Shown here piece after piece: positions 57,740 to 64,000 of a stretch of 64,000 bases of DNA (position 1 is its first letter; each line of letters begins with the position of its first letter). Made by a program: the position numbers and the translations under genes. The DNA is from Nageia nagi (lineage: Eukaryota; Pinophyta), in assembly GCA_050084985.1 (NCBI GenBank), contig JBITNC010000001.1:125426001-125490000 (forward strand), in the 5' to 3' direction. The notes beneath the pieces were generated by a model. It searched no databases and was not told the DNA's origin. It saw only the letters and a program-made list of their open reading frames with translations.

Positions 57740-58200
57740 TAGGTTTTATGTCGTTTTTGTTATTCCGTCCACTGCGAGGAGGGGGGGCTGCAATAGCTGC
57801 AGTAGGGAGACCGAGCGATGAAGGTCATAGGGGTAGCAGTGGGTGACCATTGTAGTTCATAAGATTGCATTTCGGTGGAGGCCACCAGTTTGTAACGCAG
57901 AGAGGATATACTGCTTTGTGCTGGGGCTTTCACAGATGTGTTTCAACGCTGTAGGGCGTGTTGGTGTTCCTAACCGAAGTGAGGGATTGAGATGCCAAAG
58001 CGTAAGATAGGAGCACGAAAGAAGGTAGAGAAGTAGAAGTTGAGGCAAAAGAGCATAACATAACAACAGTTCCATGTGGACTTGGGTAAGCACCCTTCCA
58101 ATTCTCTCATGACATGCGATGTTTGCCATCGACTTTAGAAGAACAGAGTAGCATGTTATTTCTGCTCCTTCTTCCCCAAATGATGGCTGAATGACTTTGA
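57740..58200. other. GC-richer segment of unknown origin in Copia-5 leader
   Basis: Clearly richer in G and C than its surroundings (for example gaggagggggggctgcaata). One ORF of 90 codons on the minus strand (57857-58129) has no recognisable domain. It may be a second captured fragment, next to SHMT. Confidence 0.45.
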
Positions 58201-58813
58201 AAGGAGGGGAGGGTTGGCCAATGGAAAATCCTCAAAAAAAACTCATCAAGTAATTTTTTAAAAAATATTTAAAATCTCCTTATTTGATTGTTTTTAAATA
58301 CCTTTCCCCCTTTTTAAGCTATGAAATAGCTATTATGAGATATGTAATTAAAAAGGGCTATTTGCAATAATTTAAAAAAATAATTGTAAATCATTTTTTA
58401 TTGCTCTCATCATATATATATTAAAGAAAATACACCCTTTTTAATAAATGGCTTACAATATGTTATTTTTGTATACTAACCTCTTAAATTAACAACATGT
58501 TTACTAGAGGATAGTAAAAAAAATTACCCATATTTTGCAAATAACAAAAAAAATTAACAAATAGTTCAAAATGTGTTAGTTTCATAAGAACAAATCAAGT
58601 TTAACTATAACATATTATTGCCATTTTGATTATATTTTGCAAAAAATAAGGTCCAATATCTCATAAAATATGTTAGTATCTAATGCAATAATCCATAAGA
58701 TAACCAAATGAGGAGGAAATTTATACCTTCTCTTAGTTTTACCTCACCAATGGGGTGTAAGATGAGGAATGAAGAAGGATCACCAAGATGTAGAAGAAGA
58801 GCTTCCACACCAA

Positions 58814-58825
58814 GCTCTGATACCA
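58814..58825 (-). other. Copia-5 primer binding site (initiator Met tRNA)
   Basis: The minus strand reads TGGTATCAGAGC, the exact complement of the initiator Met tRNA 3' end, two bases from the LTR. Confidence 0.95.
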
Positions 58826-58827
58826 AT

Positions 58828-59318
58828 TGAAGGAATTAGATCTACACTAATCCTCAAGGTCCAAGACTATAGGAAACTCAACCATTCAACATCTACAAGC
58901 TAATAACACCATTCACACAAGATAACACAAATATAATGTGGTTCCTCCCTCCTTGGGAGTACATCCACAACTAGATCTCAATTCTCAATCTATGCACCCT
59001 CTTACAACAATTCCTTTCTCTCCTACACAATCTAGTAGAGTAATCTTACTCCAAAAACTTAGTTATGTTACAAGAGGAGAGGCCCTCTATTTATATCATG
59101 AGAGCACCTCCCTAACCTCCCTTTAACCCAAGGCTAAGGTTAGGGTTACAATAAATGTATTACCTAACTTTAACCTACCAACTAACCACATGGTAAGGTC
59201 AAAGTATACATAATAAAGAATTTAATTAATCCCTTAAGGTATCTACATATCCTTTAAGTGATTAATTGAATTTACAAGGAGTTTAGATATTCACAATATT
59301 TCATTACAAATTCTAACA
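58828..59318 (-). repeat. Copia-5 5' LTR
   Basis: TGAAGGAATTAG to AATTCTAACA, 491 bp, very close to the Copia-6 LTR (60706-61199). The minus-strand sequence near 59090 (ctatttatat) gives the TATA region. Confidence 0.93.
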
Positions 59319-60705
59319 CTAAGTGGCTTTCCAAAACACTTAAGAGTGTTCATCCTGATGAAGTTGGAAAGACAGGAACTAGGAGTTCCTATAAAAATAG
59401 AAATGAAGATGGACTAGTAGAGGATTCAGATTCAGGTGATGATATTAAGGATATGAAATGTTCATTGGTTGTGAATTGAATTTCTTTGCTGATTATGAGC
59501 TGACTTCCTTTAAAGAAGCTTTTTCTCATGATGTCTGGAGGGATGCTATGAAGGAGTATGATGCTCTCATCAAGAATGGGACATGGAAATTGGTGGATCC
59601 TCCATATGGAACCAAACCTATTAGATGTAAGTGGGTCTACAAGAACAAATACATATCAGATGACTCACTTGAGAAACATAAAGCAAGGCTTGTAGCAAAG
59701 TGTTTTGCACAAAAAGAAGGTATTGATTATGATGAAACCTTTGCTCCCATAGCAAAATGGGCTACTATTCATTCTTTATTGGCAATGTCAGCTTAGCATG
59801 GATGGAAAGTTCATCAGATGGATGTGAAGACTACTTTCTTGAATGGTGATTTGAAAGAAAATGTGTACATGAGACAACCAAAAGGATTTGTAGTGAAGGG
59901 TTAGGAATAAAATGTTTATAAGCTTATAAAGTCCTTGTATGGCCTAAACTAAGCTCCTCGTGCTTGATACAAAAAGCTTACTGAGCATCTTGTGAAGATA
60001 AACTTTGAACACTTTAATCTGGATGATGCAACTTTGTTTGTCAGAAAAGTGGGTAAAACGATTGTATATCTTATGGTGTATGTAGATAATCTTTTGATAA
60101 TTGGGAACAATGAAAGTTACATTGCATCCGTGAAACAAGGTTTGAAGAGAGGTTTTGAAATGTTAGATATGGGACATCTTCATTTCTATTTGGGTGTTGA
60201 AGTGACACAAAACCCAAAGTACATTTTCATTTCTCAAAGAAAGTACATTGGAGAATTGTTGAACAGATTTGGCATGATAGATTGTAATCCCCTTTCCACT
60301 TCAATGGAACAAAATTTGAAGTTGAAATCTATTGAAGGGAATGCATTTGAGGATGCAACGAAGTATAGACAACTTGTTGGGAGTCTCATATATCTAACCA
60401 CAACTAGACTAGACATTTCATTTTCAATTGGAATTCTCTCTCGATTTATGCAAAAACTATGTGAAGGACATTGGAATGCAGCAAAAAGAGTTCTTCAATA
60501 TTTGAAAGGCACACAAGAATTAGGGATCAAGTATTCCAAAATAGGAGACTTTAAATTGATTGGATATACAAATTCAAACTTTGATGGTGACAATGAAAAA
60601 GGAGTTTCAACTTCAAGATATGCTATGAGTCTTGGATCAGCAGCTATCTCTTGGAGATCATGAAAGCAATCCATTTCGATAAATTCCACTATAGAGGCAG
60701 AGTAT
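59319..60705 (+). pseudogene. Copia-7: RT and RNase H of a different copia family
   Basis: A plus-strand polyprotein fragment. 59458-59796 is the RT start (WRDAMKEYDALIKNGTWKLV, then HKARLVAKCFAQKEGIDYDE). 59992-60663 covers the RT palm to RNase H: VYVDNLLIIGNNESYIAS (catalytic YVDD changed to YVDN), LYFYLGVEV-like, KYIFISQRKYIGELLNRFGM and AKRVLQYLKGTQELGIKY. Both pieces share one frame, with stops between them. It is cut at the STIEAEY block by the Copia-6 insertion and on the left by Copia-5. gag, protease and LTRs are not in the window. Confidence 0.9.
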
Positions 60706-61199
60706 TGATGGAATTAGCCTAGATCTAATTCCCAAGGTCCTAGACTAGGAAGCTAAATCATTCATCATCTACAATTATAAGAACATCATTCACACAATAT
60801 GACACCAATATAATGTGGTTCCTCCCTCCTTGGGAGTACATCCACAACTAGTTCTCTATTCTCAATCTATGCCTCTCTTACAACTATTCTCTTGCTCTCT
60901 CCTACACAACCAAGTAGAGTAATCTTACTCCAAAACTTAGATGTGTTTACAAGAGGAGAGGCCCTCTATTTATAGCTTGAGAGCACCTCCCTAACCTCCC
61001 TTTAACCCAAGGGTTAGGTTAGGGTTACAATAAATGTGTGACCTAACTTTAACCTACCAACTAACCCCATGGTTAGGTCAAAGTCCACACATAATAAAGA
61101 ATTCAATTAATCCCTTAAGGTATCTACATATCCTTTAAGTGATTAATTGAACTTACAAGGAGTTTAGATATTCAGAATATTTCATTACAAATTCTAACA
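60706..61199 (-). repeat. Copia-6 3' LTR
   Basis: TGATGGAATTAG to AATTCTAACA. The minus-strand TATA box TATAAATA is at 60967-60974. Close relative of 58828-59318. Confidence 0.95.
60967..60974 (-). promoter_or_regulatory. TATA box in Copia-6 LTR
   Basis: The minus strand reads TATAAATA followed by GAGGGC, in the same place as in the other copia LTRs. Confidence 0.6.
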
Positions 61200-61217
61200 C
61201 TCCCCCTTAATGCAATA
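61200..61217 (-). other. Copia-6 polypurine tract
   Basis: The minus strand reads ATTGCATTAAGGGGGAG directly before the LTR start TGTTAGAATT. Confidence 0.9.
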
Positions 61218-61691
61218 TTGGGATAGAGCGTAGAAGAAAGAAGAGAGAGAGTAAGAGAGAGTTCTCCTCCATAGAGATACAAGTGGAGATGAGAACATTT
61301 ACATATTTGAGAATCTTTTTGAGAACTAGTATGAGACTCACTACATTACCATTTGACAAAATGGTTTACAGTACAATCATTAACCACAACTGGTTTCACT
61401 GTACATAGTAGTCGATCAACTTTAAGCTGACATGTGAGTCTCCATGAGCTTGCTTTCACAAGGTGAGTAACCTGCATTTCTGAAGAAGATCCTGCATGCT
61501 ACAAGCAACTCATGAACAAAATCAGTTAGATGCATCGTATATTCAAATAAGAGAATCAAATAATGCTATCTTATAACTAACTGATTAATGGTGCACTATA
61601 AGTCATCACGGAGATGCCAAGCCATCACTCATAGTCACCTGTTGTATATAGACATGTGTTGATTATTAATAGAGCATAAAAATTGTACAAT

Positions 61692-62149
61692 GAGTTTCTC
61701 ACGCAGAGCAAACTCACCACGGAGGTATAGAATGTACAAGTTCATCACGCAGAGTGAACTTACCATGGAGGTATATTAATTATATGCTCAAATATTATAC
61801 AACGAGTTTCTCACGTAAAGCAAACTCACCACAGAGGTATAGAGCATAAAAATTGTACAACGAGTTTCTCATGCAGAGCAAACTCACCATGGAGGTATAG
61901 AATGTACAACAAGTTCATCACGTAGAGCGAACTTACCACGGAGGCATATTAATTATATGCTCAAAAATTGTACAACGAGTTTCTCACGCAGAGCAAACTC
62001 ACCACGGAGGTATAAAATGTACAACAAGTTTGTCACACAGAGCAAACTTACCATGGAGGTATAAAAATGTACAACAAGTTTGTCACGCAGAGCAAACTTA
62101 CCACGGAGGTATAAAAATGTACAATAAGTTTGTCACGCAGAGCAAACTT
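61692..62149 (-). repeat. Nine tandem 24-nt hairpins in Copia-6 3' region
   Basis: Hairpins start at 61692, 61738, 61804, 61862, 61911, 61977, 62026, 62076 and 62126. Each has a 24-nt form such as GAGTTT...AAACTC, AAGTTCA...TGAACTT or AAGTTTG...CAAACTT around a shared TCACGCAGAG centre, followed by 'accacggaggtat'. Where one arm changes, the other changes to match. The array lies between the polyprotein stop and the polypurine tract. The function is unknown. Confidence 0.8.
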
Positions 62150-62234
62150 ACCACGGAGGTATATCATAATCAACACATGCTATACAACAACGAAAGCGCC
62201 TCTTAGAGGTGAAGTTGTCATCATTAACAAAGGT

Positions 62235-64000
62235 TCAAACTTCACTCCCCCTTGAGGGTAACTTCACCAACCCGAGAGAATCCCTAAGCTTGCTGAATTG
62301 AGCTTTAGGAAGGGGCTTGGTGAATAGATCAACGTAGTTTTTAGTAGATGGACAATACTCCAAGTGTATGATGTCATCTAGAACCTTCTCCCTGATAAAA
62401 TGGGCTTGGATTTCCACATGTGTGGTTCTCTGATGGAACACAGGATTCTTAGCCAAAGAGATAGTCGATTGATTATCTGAAGAAATAAGAGATGGGCCAT
62501 TTTGCTTATACCCAATTTTGTTCAGAAGATGTCTTAGCCAAATAGCTTCTTGGGTGGCAACAAACATGGATCGATATTCAGCTTCGGTGGTAGAAAGAGT
62601 CATAGTAGGTTACTTCTTGGAAGCCCAAGAGATAGCACCTGAACCAATGCTGAACACATATACAGAGGTTGATTTTCTATCATCTCTATCTCCCCCATAA
62701 TCAGAATCTAAGAACCCTGAGAGAATAATTGAGGGCACTTTGGAATACTTAAGAGCAAGATCCTTTGTCCCTGCCACATACCTCAAGATTTGCTTCACAG
62801 CATTGAGGTGTTCAACATATGGTTTTTGCATGAATCGTGCCATCAGATTCACTACAAAGGCAATATCAGGATGAGAGATAGTCAGATACAGAAGACTACC
62901 GATCAATTGCCTATAAGCTGTAGCATCAGCCAACTGAGAATCTGAGCTCAGTGATACTACGATTTCAGGAGAAATAGGTATTGCAGCATATCTACACTCC
63001 TCCATTCCAAACTTTTGCAAGATGTATGATATATACTTAGATTGACTAAGATAAGTACAATCTTTGTGTTGGTATACTTGCATTCCAAGATCGTAATGCA
63101 ATAGACCTAGATTAGTCATTTCAAATGTTGCCTTCAGTTTGGATATGCACTCTTGGATGATTTCAATATTGTTGCCTATTATGAGAAGATCATCCACATA
63201 AAGGAGAATTAAGACCACGTCTTTTCCTTGATTGAGTACATAGAGATCTGAGTCGGAGCAGCACTTGGAAAAACCAATATCTGCAAAGAATCCTGAAATT
63301 TTCTTATACCATGCTCTAGGTGCTTGTTTAAGTCTATACAAAGACTTCTTTAGCTTGCACACAAGAGACTCTTTTCCTTCTGGAATAAATCCTTCTGGTT
63401 GATTCATGTAGATTTCTACATCCAAGTCACCATTGAGAAATGCACTCTTGACATCAAGTTAGAAAACTTTCCATCCCTAAGCTGCAAAAAGAGCAAGGAT
63501 TATCCTGACAGTAGGCATTTTGGCCACAGGAGCAAAGGTTTCCTCATAATCAATACCATATTTCTGAGCGAATCCTTTGGCCACTAACCTTGCTTTGTAT
63601 TTTTCAACTTCTCCATCAAAATTGTACTTGACCTTGTAAATCCATTTATTTCCAATCATATTTTTCTCATTGGGATAAGGAACCAAATCTCAAGTTTCAT
63701 TTTTCATGAGTGCCTCATACTCAACTTTCATATATTCCATCCAACATTCTTTCTTGGAAGCTTCTTTGAATGTTGATGGCTCATTCATATTATCAATTTT
63801 GGCAAATAAGGATTTATTCAAGGTCATACTTCAGCTTGTAATTCTCTGAGCTGGAGAATTTTGCTCTTGTGGTGACTTCCCTACATGATCATCCAACCAG
63901 TTAGGTGCAAGCATAGAATCTTCTGAATCAAACACCTCAGCATGAGAAGTCGTATCCTCAGGAAGTTCATTGAACTTGACATCCCTAGAAATAAAGACTA
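62235..64000 (-). pseudogene. Copia-6 polyprotein: RT and RNase H, partial
   Basis: One frame from 64000 to the stop at 62235. Integrase/RT linker with DVKFNELPED-like sequence near 63970, RT start [20 protein letters not shown], then SLVCKLKKSLYRLKQAPRAW, catalytic YVDDLL in 62610-63425, then YRQLIGSLLYLTISHPDIAF and RNase H to SRGSEV at the C-terminus. In-frame stops occur at about 62604-62606, 63460, 63478, 63690 and 63830. Each fits a C-to-T change on one strand (Gln, Trp or Arg codon to stop), and there is no frameshift. RT and RNase H catalytic motifs are kept. The 5' part lies beyond the window. Confidence 0.93.

Larger units (their letters stand above)
55182..59318 (-). mobile_element. 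Copia-5: 5' half of a copia element
   Basis: The 5' LTR (58828-59318), initiator Met primer site, a 3.3-kb leader and the start of gag are present; gag runs into the gap. It is inserted in Copia-7 (plus strand) at 59319. Its 3' LTR, and so its target duplication, is not visible. The leader is about 0.5 kb longer than that of Copia-1 and contains an SHMT gene fragment and a GC-richer segment. Confidence 0.88.
60706..64000 (-). mobile_element. Copia-6: 3' half of a relatively young copia element
   Basis: 3' LTR (60706-61199), polypurine tract, a 1-kb 3' noncoding region with a hairpin array, and the polyprotein from RNase H to the integrase/RT linker, running off the window. The outer flank is AGTAT (60701-60705), which should recur beyond the 5' LTR outside the window. 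The coding frame is unbroken by indels. Confidence 0.92.

Noticed and set aside
58828-61199. Copia-5 and Copia-6 LTRs as the two ends of one element enclosing Copia-7
   Set aside because: The primer site lies on the outer left of 58828 and the polypurine tract on the outer right of 61199, so the LTRs belong to two separate elements.
61692-62149. Regular repeats with spacers, CRISPR-like at first sight
   Set aside because: The unit is a retrotransposon 3' noncoding repeat in plant DNA; the intervals are repeats themselves, not unique spacers.

Overview
This window is AT-rich plant nuclear DNA made almost entirely of nested transposable elements. The plant assignment rests on Ty1/copia elements primed by initiator-Met tRNA, a Ty3/gypsy Tat-type element with a second (aRH) RNase H, a plant mobile domain ORF, fragments of plant-like histone H2B and serine hydroxymethyltransferase (SHMT) genes, and CCCTAAA telomere-type repeats. 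I see no intact host gene. The only long undamaged ORF is the 745-codon gag at 16347-18584. The species cannot be identified from what I can see.

Layout: 1-3439 is unassigned old sequence. Copia-2 (minus) starts at 3440 and is split by two insertions. The first is Copia-1 (6151-20368, TSD GTTGC), which itself holds a young gag-only element, TR-GAG (13820-19502, TSD GCAAA). The second is Copia-3 (21320-24178, TSD AGATG), a deletion derivative. From 27468 to about 49511 lies Copia-4 (plus), reduced to LTR, RNase H and LTR. It is split by a roughly 1-kb CACTA-like transposon (28217-48278) that carries the promoter and N-terminal codons of a histone H2B gene. A 19-kb Tat element (28872-47897, minus, TSD CATAG) sits in the H2B start codon. 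The Tat element has gag, protease, RT, two RNase H domains and integrase, an extra sense ORF built of two related modules, and an antisense ORF with a plant mobile domain. Next come a telomere-like patch (49512-49573), unassigned sequence with a (TA)n tract, a Mutator-like element (51429-52682, 9-bp TSD) containing a solo LTR, and a truncated gypsy-like 5' end (53358-54936). A 100-N assembly gap (55082-55181) separates this from Copia-5 (55182-59318, minus), whose leader holds an SHMT fragment. Copia-7 (plus, 59319-60705) is followed by Copia-6 (minus, 60706 to the window end).

The order of insertion is readable: Copia-2, then Copia-1 and Copia-3, then TR-GAG inside Copia-1; Copia-4, then CACTA/H2B, then Tat; Copia-7, then Copia-5 and Copia-6. 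LTR divergence judged by eye agrees: about 8% between the Copia-1 LTRs and under 2% between the TR-GAG LTRs.

The observations most worth following are RNA- or DNA-level structures outside the known domains. The Copia-6 3' region has nine tandem 24-nt hairpins whose stems covary. The Tat LTRs and noncoding parts carry a dispersed palindrome of the form GATCRTYRAYGATC, and TR-GAG has a similar but GC-richer palindrome family. A roughly 590-bp block is conserved in the leaders of Copia-1 and Copia-5. All identities and differences quoted are by-eye readings.
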